The notes beneath the pieces were generated by a model that saw only the letters and a program-made list of their open reading frames with translations, ran no database searches and was not told the DNA's origin. Below, in pieces: positions 25,763 through 34,629 of a DNA stretch of 64,000 bases (positions are counted from its first letter, which is position 1; every line of letters begins with the position of its first letter). Position numbers and translations under genes: made by a program. The stretch is from Streptomyces sp. NBC_01446 (GTDB lineage Bacteria; Actinomycetota; Actinomycetes; Streptomycetales; Streptomycetaceae): assembly GCF_026340095.1 (NCBI RefSeq), contig NZ_JAPEPO010000001.1, positions 4,607,501 to 4,671,500 on the forward strand. The letters run 5' to 3'.

Positions 25763-27292
25763 GTGGCTACCCCCTTGCCAAAAATAGATCTGCCCAAGGC
25801 AGACCCCATGCGCTGGAAGGCGCTCGTCTTCATCGCGCTCGCCCAGCTGATGGTCGTGCTCGACGCGACCATCGTGAACATCGCGCTGCCGTGGGCCCAG
25901 CAGGACCTCGGCATCTCCGACGGAAACAAGCAGTGGGTCATCACGGCCTACGCGCTCGCCTTCGGCGGACTGCTCCTGTTCGGCGGCCGGATCGCCGACA
26001 TGTGGGGCCGTAAGCGGACCTTCGTCACCGGCCTGCTCGGCTTCGCCTTCGCGTCCGCGCTCGGCGGCGCGGCCCAGGGCGAGGCGATGATGCTCGGCGC
26101 CCGCGCCCTCCAGGGCGTGTTCGGCGCGCTGCTCGCGCCCGCCGCGCTCTCCCTGCTCGCGGTGATGTTCACCGACGCCAAGGAGCGCGCCAAGGCGTTC
26201 GGCATCTACGGTGCGATCGCCGGTGGCGGTGGCGCCGTCGGCCTGATCCTCGGCGGCTTCCTCACCGAGTACCTGGACTGGCGCTGGACGTTCTTCGTGA
26301 ACATCCCCTTCGCGATCATCGCGGCCGCGGGTGCCTACTTCGTCATCCGTGAGCCGGCCGGCTCCCGCAACCGCTCGTCGCTCGACATCCCGGGCGTCGT
26401 CCTGTCGACCCTCGGCCTGGTCTCCCTCGTGTACGGCTTCACGCGCGCCGAGTCCAACGGCTGGTCCGACGCCACGACGGTCGGCATGTTCGTGGCCTCC
26501 GCCGTGCTGCTGCTCGCGTTCGTGTTCACCGAGTCCAAGGTCCGCTCGCCGCTGCTGCCGCTGCGCGTCCTGCTCGACCGCAACCGCGGTGGCGTCTACA
26601 TGTCGCTCGGTCTCGCCGTCATCTCGATGTTCGGCCTGTTCCTCTTCCTGACGTACTACCTCCAGGTCGTCCGCGGCTACTCGCCGGTGACCACCGGCTT
26701 CGCGTTCCTGCCGATGATCGTCGGCATGATCACGGGCTCCACGCAGATCGGCGCCCGGCTGATGACCCGGGTCCGCCCGCGGCTGCTCATGGGCCCCGGC
26801 TTCCTGGTCGCCGCGCTCGGCATGCTGATCCTGACGCAGCTGGAGATCGACTCCTCGTACCCGTTCCTGATCCTGCCGGCGCAGCTGCTGCTCGGCCTCG
26901 GCATGGGTACGGCGTTCATGCCCGCCATGTCCCTGGCCACGCACGGTGTCGAGCCGCGTGACGCCGGTGTCGCCTCCGCGATGGTCAACACCTCGCAGCA
27001 GGTCGGCGGAGCGATCGGCACGGCCCTGCTGAACACGATCGCCGCGTCGGCGACCACCGCCTACGTCGCCGCGCACGCGGCCGGCGCCACCAACCCCAAG
27101 CTCCTCCAGGCGCAGGCCATGGTGAACGGCTACACCCACGCCATCTGGTGGGCCGTCGGCATCCTGGCCGCGGCGGCGACGATCGCCCTCACCCTCATCA
27201 ACACGGGTGTCCCGGGCAGTGCCGCCCCGAAGGCCTCCGGCTCCACGGAGGGCGCTCAGGACGAGGTGCAGATCCCGGTGATCGCGCACTGA
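25763..27292 (+). CDS. MFS drug efflux transporter, DHA2 family (14 TMS)
   Basis: 509 aa from GTG at 25763 (GGAG seven bases upstream). Fourteen hydrophobic segments. Motif A-like G-G-R-I-A-D-M-W-G-R-K-R lies in the loop after TMS 2, L-D-A-T-I-V-N-I-A-L-P in TMS 1 is motif D1 of the DHA2 group, and motif C-like residues sit near G-A-I-A-G-G-G-G-A-V-G-L-I-L-G-G. It exports hydrophobic compounds by proton antiport. Substrate unknown; probably repressed by the preceding TetR protein. Confidence 0.92.
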   Translation: MATPLPKIDLPKADPMRWKALVFIALAQLMVVLDATIVNIALPWAQQDLGISDGNKQWVITAYALAFGGLLLFGGRIADMWGRKRTFVTGLLGFAFASALGGAAQGEAMMLGARALQGVFGALLAPAALSLLAVMFTDAKERAKAFGIYGAIAGGGGAVGLILGGFLTEYLDWRWTFFVNIPFAIIAAAGAYFVIREPAGSRNRSSLDIPGVVLSTLGLVSLVYGFTRAESNGWSDATTVGMFVASAVLLLAFVFTESKVRSPLLPLRVLLDRNRGGVYMSLGLAVISMFGLFLFLTYYLQVVRGYSPVTTGFAFLPMIVGMITGSTQIGARLMTRVRPRLLMGPGFLVAALGMLILTQLEIDSSYPFLILPAQLLLGLGMGTAFMPAMSLATHGVEPRDAGVASAMVNTSQQVGGAIGTALLNTIAASATTAYVAAHAAGATNPKLLQAQAMVNGYTHAIWWAVGILAAAATIALTLINTGVPGSAAPKASGSTEGAQDEVQIPVIAH

Positions 27293-27313
27293 CCCCGTAG
27301 AAGACGCGGGGCA

Positions 27314-27826
27314 CTACCGGAGCCAGGGGAGATCCGCCCCCGCCTCCTTCGGCTGAAGTCCCTCGGCGACGATCCTCATGATCTCGCCGAGGGACTTCTG
27401 CTGTTCCGGGGAGAGCCGGTCGAAGAGCGCCTGCCGGACGGCGCTGACATGACCGGGCGCCGTCCGCGTCAGGACCTCGTACCCCTCGTCCGTGAGGCAC
27501 GCCAGCTGGCCGCGCTTGTCGGAGGGGCAGTCCTCGCGGCGCACCCAGCCGTTCTTCTCCAGGCGCGCGATGGCGTGGGAGAGGCGGGAGCGGGTGATCT
27601 TCGCGTTCATGGCCAGCTCGGTCATGCGCAGACGCCGGCGCGGCGCCTCGGAGAGCTGGACGAGCAGCCCGTAGTAGATGTGCGGCATGCCCGCGTCCCG
27701 CTGGAGTTGGCGGTCGAGGTGGTCCTCCAGCAGCGTGGTCGCATGGAGATACGCCTGCCAGGTGCGCTGTTCCTCGTCCGAGAGCCAGCGAGGGGCTTGG
27801 GTGCGTGCCGTCGTCATGGGTTCCAC
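27314..27826 (-). CDS. MarR-family regulator
   Basis: 170 aa from GTG at 27826 with AAGGAGG eight bases upstream. The winged helix lies about 65-120 (M-T-E-L-A-M-N-A-K-I-T-R-S-R-L-S-H-A-I-A-R-L-E-K-N-G-W-V then D-K-R-G-Q). It is divergent from the extradiol-dioxygenase gene; the short gap has a CTTGA/TCAAG dyad that fits a MarR operator. It is convergent with the MFS gene. The likely inducer is a small phenolic, by family knowledge. Confidence 0.92.
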   Translation of the reverse strand: MEPMTTARTQAPRWLSDEEQRTWQAYLHATTLLEDHLDRQLQRDAGMPHIYYGLLVQLSEAPRRRLRMTELAMNAKITRSRLSHAIARLEKNGWVRREDCPSDKRGQLACLTDEGYEVLTRTAPGHVSAVRQALFDRLSPEQQKSLGEIMRIVAEGLQPKEAGADLPWLR

Positions 27827-27841
27827 TGTACGTACCTCCTT

Positions 27842-27895
27842 CTTGAAGATTAAACAACCCCGAGCTACCCTGTTGGTATAGCTTGAGACTTCAAG
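27842..27895. promoter_or_regulatory. Candidate MarR operator region
   Basis: CTTGA-GACT-TCAAG (27882-27895) is a perfect 5-bp-arm dyad, and a related half site CTTGAAG lies at 27842-27848. Both fall in the 102-base gap between the divergent marR and dioxygenase starts, where one dimeric repressor could control both. Confidence 0.5.
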
Positions 27896-27928
27896 TAATC
27901 CAGGGTCACGTCATCCAGGAGTGTCGCC

Positions 27929-28696
27929 ATGCGTATGCCCGCCCTCTATCTCAGCCACGGCGCGCCGCCGCTCGCCGACGACGACCTGTGGACCGGCCAG
28001 CTCGCCGCGTGGTCGGCCGAACTGCCGCGCCCCAGGGCGATCCTGATGGTCTCCGCGCACTGGGAGGAGGCCCCGCTCGCCCTCGGCGCCACCGAGACCG
28101 TGCCGCTCGTGTACGACTTCTGGGGCTTCCCCGAGCACTACTACCAGGTGCGGTACGAGGCCCCAGGCGCCCCCGAACTGGCCGATTCCGTACGGAAGCT
28201 GCTGCGTGGACCCGGCACCCCCGTCCAGGACATCCCGGACCGCGGCCTCGACCACGGCGCGTACGTCCCGCTCGTCGAGATGTACCCCGGAGCCGACATC
28301 CCGGTCCTGCAGATCTCCATGCCGACGCTCGACCCGCAGAAGCTGATGGACATCGGGCGCAAGCTCGCGCCGCTGCGTGACGAGGGGGTCCTGATCGTCG
28401 GCTCGGGCTTCTTCACGCACAACCTCGCCGCGCTGCGGCAGGGCGGGATCCCGGCCTGGTCGGCGGAGTTCGACGACTGGGGGCACCGTGCCCTGGAGAG
28501 CGGCGACGTGGACGGTCTGCTCGACTTCACCCACAAGTCCCCGGCGGGTGCGCTGGCGCACCCTCGGACCGAACACTTCGCGCCACTGTTCGTGGCGATG
28601 GGGGCGGCGGACCAGGCCGGGGAGCTGGACGCGCAGCGGAGCGTGATCGACGGGTTCTGGATGGGGCTGGCGAAGCGGTCGGTGCAGTTCGGTTAG
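27929..28696 (+). CDS. ygiD: Class III extradiol ring-cleavage dioxygenase (DODA/YgiD family)
   Basis: 255 aa from ATG at 27929 with CAGGAG seven bases upstream. Metal-binding and catalytic histidines are seen in L-S-H-G-A-P (His10), V-S-A-H-W-E (about 45), D-H-G-A-Y-V-P-L (about 111) and H-P-R-T-E-H-F-A-P-L (about 210-220). The family opens catecholic rings such as DOPA using a non-haem metal. A divergent MarR regulator points to induction by aromatic compounds. Confidence 0.92.
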   Translation: MRMPALYLSHGAPPLADDDLWTGQLAAWSAELPRPRAILMVSAHWEEAPLALGATETVPLVYDFWGFPEHYYQVRYEAPGAPELADSVRKLLRGPGTPVQDIPDRGLDHGAYVPLVEMYPGADIPVLQISMPTLDPQKLMDIGRKLAPLRDEGVLIVGSGFFTHNLAALRQGGIPAWSAEFDDWGHRALESGDVDGLLDFTHKSPAGALAHPRTEHFAPLFVAMGAADQAGELDAQRSVIDGFWMGLAKRSVQFG

Positions 28697-28710
28697 TGAG
28701 TGTCGGGTGC

Positions 28711-28760
28711 GGGGCTGCGGGGCTGGTCGCGCGGTTCCCCGCGCCCCTTCGGGGGCGCTT
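28711..28760. repeat. Streptomyces-type dispersed intergenic repeat with terminator stem
   Basis: The segment contains the word GGGCTGGTCGCGCGGTTCCC followed by CGCGCCCCTTC. I recognise it as one of the commonest short repeats between streptomycete genes. Its last part, GCGCCCC-TTC-GGGGCGC-like (28741-28758), is a strong hairpin between convergent genes and probably terminates both. Confidence 0.65.
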
Positions 28761-28798
28761 CTGGGCCCCGGGCCGACAGGCGCACTCACCCGCGCCGC

Positions 28799-29323
28799 TC
28801 AGACCCCGTTCAGCGGCTTCTCGTACCAGGCCACGTCCCAGTAGCGGTCGAACTTGCGGCCGACCTCGCGGTACGTGCCGACGTGGGTGAAGCCGCATCG
28901 GGCGTGCAGGCGGACCGAGGCCTCGTTCGGCTGGGTGATGCCCGCATACGCGCGGTGGACGTCCTCGCCCGCGAGCGCCTCGAAGAGCGCGTCGTAGAGC
29001 AGGGTGCCGATGCCGCGGCCGCCCGAGTCGGGCGCGCAGTAGACGCTGACCTCCACCGAGGTGTCGTACGCCGCCTTCGCGCGGAAGGGGCCCGAGGTCG
29101 CGTAGCCGAGGATGCGGCCGGAATCGCGCTCCTGGGCAACCAGCAGCAGGTGCCGGCCGTCTTCAAGGTGGGAGAGCAGCCAAGGACGGCGCTCCTGCGG
29201 GGTGAAGGCGGCCGTGTCAAAGGTGATCGGCGTCTCACGCACATAGTGGTTGTAGAGGTCGGTGAGAGCGTCGAGATCCGCTTCGCCGCCAGGCCTGACC
29301 AGCACTTCTGTGGACTCCGTCAC
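28799..29323 (-). CDS. GNAT N-acetyltransferase, phosphinothricin-acetyltransferase-like
   Basis: 174 aa from GTG at 29323 (GGGGAGG eight bases upstream); the upstream extension to 29662 runs over the hrdD promoter and is a shadow. It matches the PAT/bar pattern: Y-N-H-Y-V-R-E-T-P-I-T-F near 22-35, E-V-S-V-Y-C-A-P then G-R-G-I-G-T-L-L-Y for acetyl-CoA, and L-H-A-R-C-G-F-T-H-V-G-T-Y-R-E-V-G-R-K. Members acetylate phosphinothricin, methionine sulfoximine/sulfone or similar amines. Divergent from hrdD. Confidence 0.9.
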   Translation of the reverse strand: MTESTEVLVRPGGEADLDALTDLYNHYVRETPITFDTAAFTPQERRPWLLSHLEDGRHLLLVAQERDSGRILGYATSGPFRAKAAYDTSVEVSVYCAPDSGGRGIGTLLYDALFEALAGEDVHRAYAGITQPNEASVRLHARCGFTHVGTYREVGRKFDRYWDVAWYEKPLNGV

Positions 29324-29397
29324 GCTGTGGACCTCCCCGTATCCGGCCGGTGGCGGCACAGGGTACTGCATGATCACGAAAATCGATGGTCCGCTTG

Positions 29398-29423
29398 GGA
29401 ATTCTGTCCGGATTCCAGTCGTT
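29398..29423 (+). promoter_or_regulatory. Sigma-R-type promoter of hrdD
   Basis: GGAAT (29398-29402), exactly 18 bases, GTT (29421-29423) matches the sigma-R consensus GGAAT-N18-GTT. It lies about 100 bases upstream of hrdD. From memory, hrdD belongs to the thiol-oxidative-stress sigma-R regulon in S. coelicolor, which agrees. Confidence 0.75.
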
Positions 29424-29523
29424 GTTTCCATCGGATGCAGGGCACCCGGGAGGGTGTGCCACACCACAGGACCACAGGACCTGTCCACCGCAGGCCCCCG
29501 CCCACCATCGCAAGGGAGCACGC

Positions 29524-30528
29524 ATGGCAACCCGTGCCGTCGCCCGTCGTAAGTCCGCCGTCTCCGGCGAGACCGACGGCGGACGCAGTGTTCGCGCCGT
29601 AGGCGGCGAGATCGCCGACCGCGACCTGGTCGGCATGTACCTCGACGAGATCGCGCGTACACCGCTGCTGGACGCTGCCAAGGAAGTCGAACTGTCCCAG
29701 ACCATCGAGGCGGGCGTGTACGCCCGGCAGATCCTCGACGGCGAGGCGGAGAGCGAAGCCGCGGGCAAGGCGTCCCGCGAGGAGCTCGAAGCGCTCGTCG
29801 CCGCGAGTGAGCGGGCCAAGGACGTCTTCATCAAGTCCAATCTGCGCCTGGTCGTGGCCGTCGCGCGCCGTTACCCGAGGAGCGGTCTCCCGCTCCTCGA
29901 CCTCATCCAGGAGGGGAACGCGGGCCTGGTGCGCGCGGTCGAGAAGTTCGACTACCGCAAGGGCTTCAAGTTCTCCACGTACGCGACGTGGTGGATCCGG
30001 CAGGCCATCACGCGCTCGATAGCCGACCAGTCACGCACGATCCGGCTCCCCGTCCACCTGGTGGAGGAGCTGGGGCGCATCCGTCGCGTGCAGCGCGAGT
30101 TCAACCGGAAGAACGGGCGGGATCCCGAGCCCGAGGAGATCGCCGCCGAGCTCGAATCCAAGCCCGCGCGCGTGGTCGACGTCCTGGACTGGGCCCGCGA
30201 CCCGGTCTCACTGAACATGCCGGTGGACGACGAGGGCGAGACCCAGTTCGGCGACCTCCTGGAGGACACGTCCGCCGTGTCGCCCGAGCAGTCCGTCCTC
30301 ACGCTGCTGCGCAGTGAGGAGCTGGACGACCTCATCGGACGCCTCGACCAGCGCACGGCGTCCATCATCAAGATGCGGTACGGGATCGACGACGGCCGTG
30401 AGCGCACGCTCACGGAGGTCGGCAAGGAGCACGGGCTGACCCGCGAGCGGATCCGTCAGATCGAGAAGCACGCTCTTCTCGAGCTGAAGAAGCTGGCTCG
30501 GGACACCGGGTTCGATGCCGCCGCGTGA
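29524..30528 (+). CDS. hrdD: RNA polymerase sigma factor HrdD (group 2 sigma-70)
   Basis: 334 aa. Region 1.2: D-L-V-G-M-Y-L-D-E-I-A-R-T-P-L-L. Region 2: N-L-R-L-V-V-A-V-A-R-R-Y, L-L-D-L-I-Q-E-G-N-A-G-L-V-R-A-V-E-K-F-D-Y and F-S-T-Y-A-T-W-W-I-R-Q-A-I. Region 3: the E-L-G-R-I-R-R block. Region 4: L-T-E-V-G-K-E-H-G-L-T-R-E-R-I-R-Q-I-E. The short N-terminus lacks the long acidic region of HrdB, and the opening MATRAVARRKSAVSGETDGG is characteristic of HrdD. Dispensable principal-like sigma factor, induced by stress through the upstream promoter. Confidence 0.97.
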   Translation: MATRAVARRKSAVSGETDGGRSVRAVGGEIADRDLVGMYLDEIARTPLLDAAKEVELSQTIEAGVYARQILDGEAESEAAGKASREELEALVAASERAKDVFIKSNLRLVVAVARRYPRSGLPLLDLIQEGNAGLVRAVEKFDYRKGFKFSTYATWWIRQAITRSIADQSRTIRLPVHLVEELGRIRRVQREFNRKNGRDPEPEEIAAELESKPARVVDVLDWARDPVSLNMPVDDEGETQFGDLLEDTSAVSPEQSVLTLLRSEELDDLIGRLDQRTASIIKMRYGIDDGRERTLTEVGKEHGLTRERIRQIEKHALLELKKLARDTGFDAAA

Positions 30529-30534
30529 GGTTCC

Positions 30535-30549
30535 GGGGGCGCCGCCCCC
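30535..30549 (+). terminator. GC stem-loop after hrdD
   Basis: GGGGGC/GCCCCC stem starting seven bases after the hrdD stop, followed by an A/C run. Next to it, near 30570-30590, is the phrase CGCCGGACGGGCCGGAT, another frequent Streptomyces intergenic word. Confidence 0.5.
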
Positions 30550-30570
30550 AACCCCCCGCGCCGCTCGTCG

Positions 30571-31566
30571 TCAAGCGCCGGACGGGCCGGATGTCACCGG
30601 CCCGTCCGTGGCGCGGGCCAGACGGCTGCTCAACTCTCTCAGGTAGTCCGCCAGTTCATCCGGCCCGTGCACCGTGAACTCGCAGTCCACGAGCGCGAGC
30701 CGCAGCGCCAGCCACTCCACCGAGTCGGTCGCCGTCGCGCGCAGCCGGCAGGTCCCGTCGGGCTGCGCCTCGGGCGCGCCCAGCGCCGAGGGCAGCCGCG
30801 CCACCACGAAGTCCGCCGGCGCTTCGAACGTCACGTCGATGGCGTACGAGGGCCGGCCGCGCCCCGACATGGACCGCCGCAGATACTCCGCCGCGTCCCC
30901 CGTCGGCAGCTCCCGCGGAACGAACCGCGCGCCCGTGGCGAACGGCTCCTCGACCCGGTCCACGCGGAAGGTGCGCCAGTCGTCCCGGTCGATGTCGTAC
31001 GCCACCAGATACCAGCGCCGCCCCGTGGACACCATCCGGTACGGCTCCGTCAGACGGCGTGACTCCGTGCCGTCGCCCGAGCGGTAGCGGAACCGCAGCC
31101 GCTCCTGCCCCGCCGTCGCCGACGCGAGGACCGTGAGCGTCTCCGTCGCGATGGACGCGCCGTCCCCGCCGGTCAGCGGCATCGTGGCGGCCTGGAGCGT
31201 GGAGACCCGGTGCCGCAGCCGCGAGGGCAGCACCTGCTCCAGCTTGGCGAGGGCCCGTACGGACGCCTCCTCCACGCCCTCGACGGCGTGCCCCGCCCCG
31301 GCCCGCAGGCCGACCGCGATCGCCACCGCCTCCTCGTCGTCCAGGACCAGCGGGGGCAGCGCCTTGCCGGCGACCAGCCGGTAGCCGCCCTCCGCGCCCA
31401 TCGACGCCTGCACCGGATAGCCGAGATCACGCAGCCGGTCCACGTCCCGGCGCACCGTGCGCCGCGAGACGCTCAGGCGCGCGGCGAGCTCGCCGCCGGG
31501 CCACTCGCGCGGGGTCTGGAGCAGGGAGAGCAGTTGAAGCAGCCGGGCCGGGGTGTCGGTGGTCAT
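30571..31566 (-). CDS. WYL-domain transcriptional regulator (DeoR-type HTH)
   Basis: 331 aa. HTH_11 at about 8-60 (L-A-A-R-L-S-V-S-R-R-T-V-R-R-D-V-D-R-L), followed by G-G-Y-R-L. The WYL domain is at about 140-215 with R-R-W-Y-L-V-A-Y-D and D-W-R-T-F-R-V-D-R. A C-terminal WCX-like part ends at 331. WYL domains sense ligands, often nucleic acid or small effectors. Start ATG 31566 with GAGGGGAC upstream. Divergent from the DHA2 transporter gene (154 bases), which is its probable target. Confidence 0.9.
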   Translation of the reverse strand: MTTDTPARLLQLLSLLQTPREWPGGELAARLSVSRRTVRRDVDRLRDLGYPVQASMGAEGGYRLVAGKALPPLVLDDEEAVAIAVGLRAGAGHAVEGVEEASVRALAKLEQVLPSRLRHRVSTLQAATMPLTGGDGASIATETLTVLASATAGQERLRFRYRSGDGTESRRLTEPYRMVSTGRRWYLVAYDIDRDDWRTFRVDRVEEPFATGARFVPRELPTGDAAEYLRRSMSGRGRPSYAIDVTFEAPADFVVARLPSALGAPEAQPDGTCRLRATATDSVEWLALRLALVDCEFTVHGPDELADYLRELSSRLARATDGPVTSGPSGA

Positions 31567-31719
31567 GGTGCGTCCCCTCTCGTTCGCGTCCCGTCATCGT
31601 GTCCGTCCCGCTCGTGGCGCCCTCGCTTGTGGCTTTCGCGGCGCATTCGTTATCGGGAGATTCCAGGGTGCGCGCCATCTAGGACATGGTGTGACCTACA
31701 TGCCTCCTAGTCTCCCCGT

Positions 31720-33222
31720 ATGACTTCACCCGTGACCACCCCCGACAGGCGACGCTGGTTCGCCCTGGCCATCGTGATGACCGCCGCCTTCATGGACCTG
31801 GTCGACGTCACGATCGTCAACATCGCGATCCCGTCCATCCAGCGCGACGCCGGCGCCACCGTGAGCCAGATCCAGTGGATCACCGCCGGATACGCGCTGG
31901 CGTTCGCCGCGGGCCTGATCACCGGCGGGCGGCTCGGCGACATCTACGGCCGCAAGCGGCTCTTCCTGATCGGGATCGCCGGCTTCACGCTCGCCTCGGC
32001 GCTCTGCGGCTTCGCCGCGAACCCCGAGATGCTGGTCGCCTCGCGCATCCTCCAGGGCGGCATGGCCGCGATGATGGTGCCGCAGGTCCTGTCGATCGTG
32101 CACGCCACGTTCCCCGCGGAGGAGCGCGGCAAGGTCTTCGGCCTCTTCGGCATGATCGTCGGCCTGGGCGCGGTCTCGGGCCCGCTGCTCGGCGCGCTGC
32201 TCACCGAGTGGAACCTGTTCGGTCTCGAATGGCGCCCGATCTTCCTGATCAACCTGCCGGTCGGCATCGCCGGACTGCTCCTCGGCCGCAGGTTCATCAG
32301 CGAGTCCAAGGCGCCCCGCGCCCTCAAGCTGGACCTCGTCGGCGTCGTGCTGGTCACGCTCGGCCTGCTCATGCTGATCTACCCGCTGACGCGCGGCCGC
32401 GAGCTGGGCTGGCCCGTGTGGGGTCACGTCGTGATGGGCTCCAGCGTCCTCGTCTTCGGAGCGCTCGTCGCGTACGAGAAGTACAAGACGCGACGCGACG
32501 GTTCGCCGCTGGTCGAGCTGTCGCTGTTCAAGGTGAAGAGCTTCGCGGCCGGTATCGCCGTGCAGGTCGTCTTCGGTGTCGCGCTCGGCGTGTTCTTCCT
32601 GGTGTGGACGATGTACATGCAGGTCGGCCTCGGGTGGACGGCTCTGCACGCGGGTCTGACCGGGGTGCCGTTCTCCATCGCCGTGTCGGCTGCGGCCGGG
32701 ATCTCCGTGCAGAAGCTCGTGCCGAGGTTCGGGCGCAAGGTGCTCCAGACCGGCGCGCTGGCGATGATCGCCGGACTGCTGATCTACATCTGGGAGGCCG
32801 GACGTTACGGCGCCGGGATCACGTCCTGGCAGATGGCGCTGCCGCTCGTCGTGATGGGCGTCGGCATGGGCCTCATCGTCGCCCCGCTGACCGACGCGGT
32901 GCTCTCCGACGTGCCGCGCGAGCACGCCGGTTCGGCGTCCGGGCTGATCAACACCACGCAGCAGATGGGTACGGCGCTCGGCCTCGGCCTCGTCTCCGTG
33001 GTGTTCTTCGGGACGATCGGCGACCACCTCGCGCCGACCGAGGTCGGGCAGGCGTTCACCGACGCGTTCAGCAACTCGCTGTGGTACGTCGTCGGCGTGC
33101 TCGCCGTGATCTTCCTGCTGATGTTCGCGCTGCCGGGGCGGCCCGCGCAGCACGTCGAAGGCGGCGCGCAGGACGCGGACCCGGAGGCCGGACCGGTGGA
33201 GAAGACGCCGGAACTGGTCTAG
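31720..33222 (+). CDS. MFS transporter, DHA2 family
   Basis: 500 aa with 14 predicted membrane segments. D-L-V-D-V-T-I-V-N-I-A-I-P-S-I-Q (motif D1) is in TMS 1 and G-G-R-L-G-D-I-Y-G-R-K-R (motif A) in loop 2-3; the C-terminal tail is acidic. No ribosome binding site precedes ATG 31720, and TAGTCT lies just upstream, so the message may have a very short leader. Probably an efflux pump under the divergent WYL regulator. Confidence 0.9.
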   Translation: MTSPVTTPDRRRWFALAIVMTAAFMDLVDVTIVNIAIPSIQRDAGATVSQIQWITAGYALAFAAGLITGGRLGDIYGRKRLFLIGIAGFTLASALCGFAANPEMLVASRILQGGMAAMMVPQVLSIVHATFPAEERGKVFGLFGMIVGLGAVSGPLLGALLTEWNLFGLEWRPIFLINLPVGIAGLLLGRRFISESKAPRALKLDLVGVVLVTLGLLMLIYPLTRGRELGWPVWGHVVMGSSVLVFGALVAYEKYKTRRDGSPLVELSLFKVKSFAAGIAVQVVFGVALGVFFLVWTMYMQVGLGWTALHAGLTGVPFSIAVSAAAGISVQKLVPRFGRKVLQTGALAMIAGLLIYIWEAGRYGAGITSWQMALPLVVMGVGMGLIVAPLTDAVLSDVPREHAGSASGLINTTQQMGTALGLGLVSVVFFGTIGDHLAPTEVGQAFTDAFSNSLWYVVGVLAVIFLLMFALPGRPAQHVEGGAQDADPEAGPVEKTPELV

Positions 33223-33237
33223 TTCCCGCGGGACTTC

Positions 33238-33280
33238 GAGTGGGCGGGCCCTCGCGCATGGCGCGGGGGCCCGCCCACTC
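33238..33280. terminator. Strong bidirectional terminator
   Basis: GAGTGGGCGGGCCC pairs with GGGCCCGCCCACTC, and an inner CGCGC/GCGCG pair extends the stem. It lies between the convergent MFS and binding-protein genes. Confidence 0.8.
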
Positions 33281-33298
33281 TCCGTTTCAGCGCGTCGT

Positions 33299-34558
33299 TC
33301 AGCCGGCCGTGCGGATCTCCGCGCGGCTCGCCGTCGTGTCCAGGGCCTGGAGCACCGCGCGCGGGCTGCCGCCCCGGACGACCGCCGAGCCGATGTCCTC
33401 GCGGATCGCGGCCCGCACGTCGGGCCAGGACGCCTGGTTCACCGGCTGGAACTCCGCCCGCGGCATCTGGTCGATGAACTTCCACAGCGGGCGCTGCGCC
33501 GGGTCGGAGCGCAGGGAGTCCGACGCGGAGGCCGTCACGGGCAGCGCCGCCTGGCCGCCCCCGTACGTCCGGGCCGACTTACGGCCGTAGAGGTACGTCA
33601 GGAACTCGCCGCACTCGGCCTTACGGCCGTTCTGCCTGAACGCGAGCAGCCAGTCGCTCAGCCCGAGCGGAGCCGCCGCGCCCCCGTCCCGCTGCGGGAA
33701 CGCCGCGTGCGCGTACGGGACCTTCGCCTGGTCGGCCGCGCTCATCAGGACCGGGTGGGCGATCATCATGCCGATCTGCCCGCGCAGGAACTGCTCGTAC
33801 GCGGCCGTCCGGTCGAGGAGCTGCGGCGCGGCGCCGGCCAGGCCCTCGCCGACGAGGCGGTCGCGCAGCCAGGTCAGCGTCGCGATGTTGCTGTTGGTCG
33901 CGAAGTCGTAGCCGGTGACGCCCGCGTAGGTGCCACCGCCGGCCAGCAGCCAGGCGAGCGCCTCGTCCTCGGCGGCCTCGGGGCCGAGCTGGAGCCCGTG
34001 CGGCGTCGTCACGCCGATGGCCTTCAACGCCTTTGCCGCGGAGTGCAGTTCGTCCCACGAGCCGGGTGCGGATATGCCCGCGCGCTCGAAGAGCGTCGTG
34101 TTGTAGAAGAGGCGCGGGGTGCTCGCCAGGAACGGGATGCCGTACTGGACGTAGTGCGCCGTGCCCGCCTGGGCGAACGACTGGGTGAAGTCGGCCTGGG
34201 TGGGGATGTCGAAGAGCTCCGACACCGGGTAGAGCTTGCGCTGGTCGGCGAACGTCGCGAAGACGTTGGACTGCGCGATGTCGGGCGCCCTGCCGTCCTT
34301 CACCCGCTGGGCGAGGGTCCGATCCAGCTTGGCGAACGGGATCCGCTCGACATGCACCGTGACGTCCGGCTTCACCTTCTTGTACGCCTTGACGACCTGG
34401 TCCCACTGGTCGCCGATCGAGGAACCGACGCTCTGGTCGTAACTCGCCACCATCAGGTTGAGGGAGGACTTCGACGAGCCGGAACCGCAGCCGCTGAGCC
34501 CGTAGGCCGCGGCGCCGGCGAGCCCGGCCGTCTGAAGAAGGAAACGTCGCCGCCGCAC
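33299..34558 (-). CDS. Extracellular solute-binding lipoprotein, family 1 (sugar-type)
   Basis: 419 aa from GTG at 34558. The start R-R-R-R-F-L-L-Q-T is a Tat-like signal and the lipobox is L-S-G-C. The body has the family 1 fold: W-D-Q-V-V-K-A-Y-K-K-V-K-P-D-V-T-V, G-R-A-P-D-I-A-Q-S-N, Y-G-I-P-F-L-A-S-T-P-R-L-F-Y-N-T-T-L-F. ATG 34618 is possible but has no ribosome binding site and would bury the signal. Permease genes are absent on both sides, so it is an orphan receptor for a distant or shared carbohydrate ABC transporter. Confidence 0.9.
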   Translation of the reverse strand: MRRRRFLLQTAGLAGAAAYGLSGCGSGSSKSSLNLMVASYDQSVGSSIGDQWDQVVKAYKKVKPDVTVHVERIPFAKLDRTLAQRVKDGRAPDIAQSNVFATFADQRKLYPVSELFDIPTQADFTQSFAQAGTAHYVQYGIPFLASTPRLFYNTTLFERAGISAPGSWDELHSAAKALKAIGVTTPHGLQLGPEAAEDEALAWLLAGGGTYAGVTGYDFATNSNIATLTWLRDRLVGEGLAGAAPQLLDRTAAYEQFLRGQIGMMIAHPVLMSAADQAKVPYAHAAFPQRDGGAAAPLGLSDWLLAFRQNGRKAECGEFLTYLYGRKSARTYGGGQAALPVTASASDSLRSDPAQRPLWKFIDQMPRAEFQPVNQASWPDVRAAIREDIGSAVVRGGSPRAVLQALDTTASRAEIRTAG

Positions 34559-34629
34559 TGCTCTCGCCCACCCCTTGGTTGCACGCCAGATCGGTGGCAG
34601 ATTCTGCCACATAGGCATACCATGACTTC

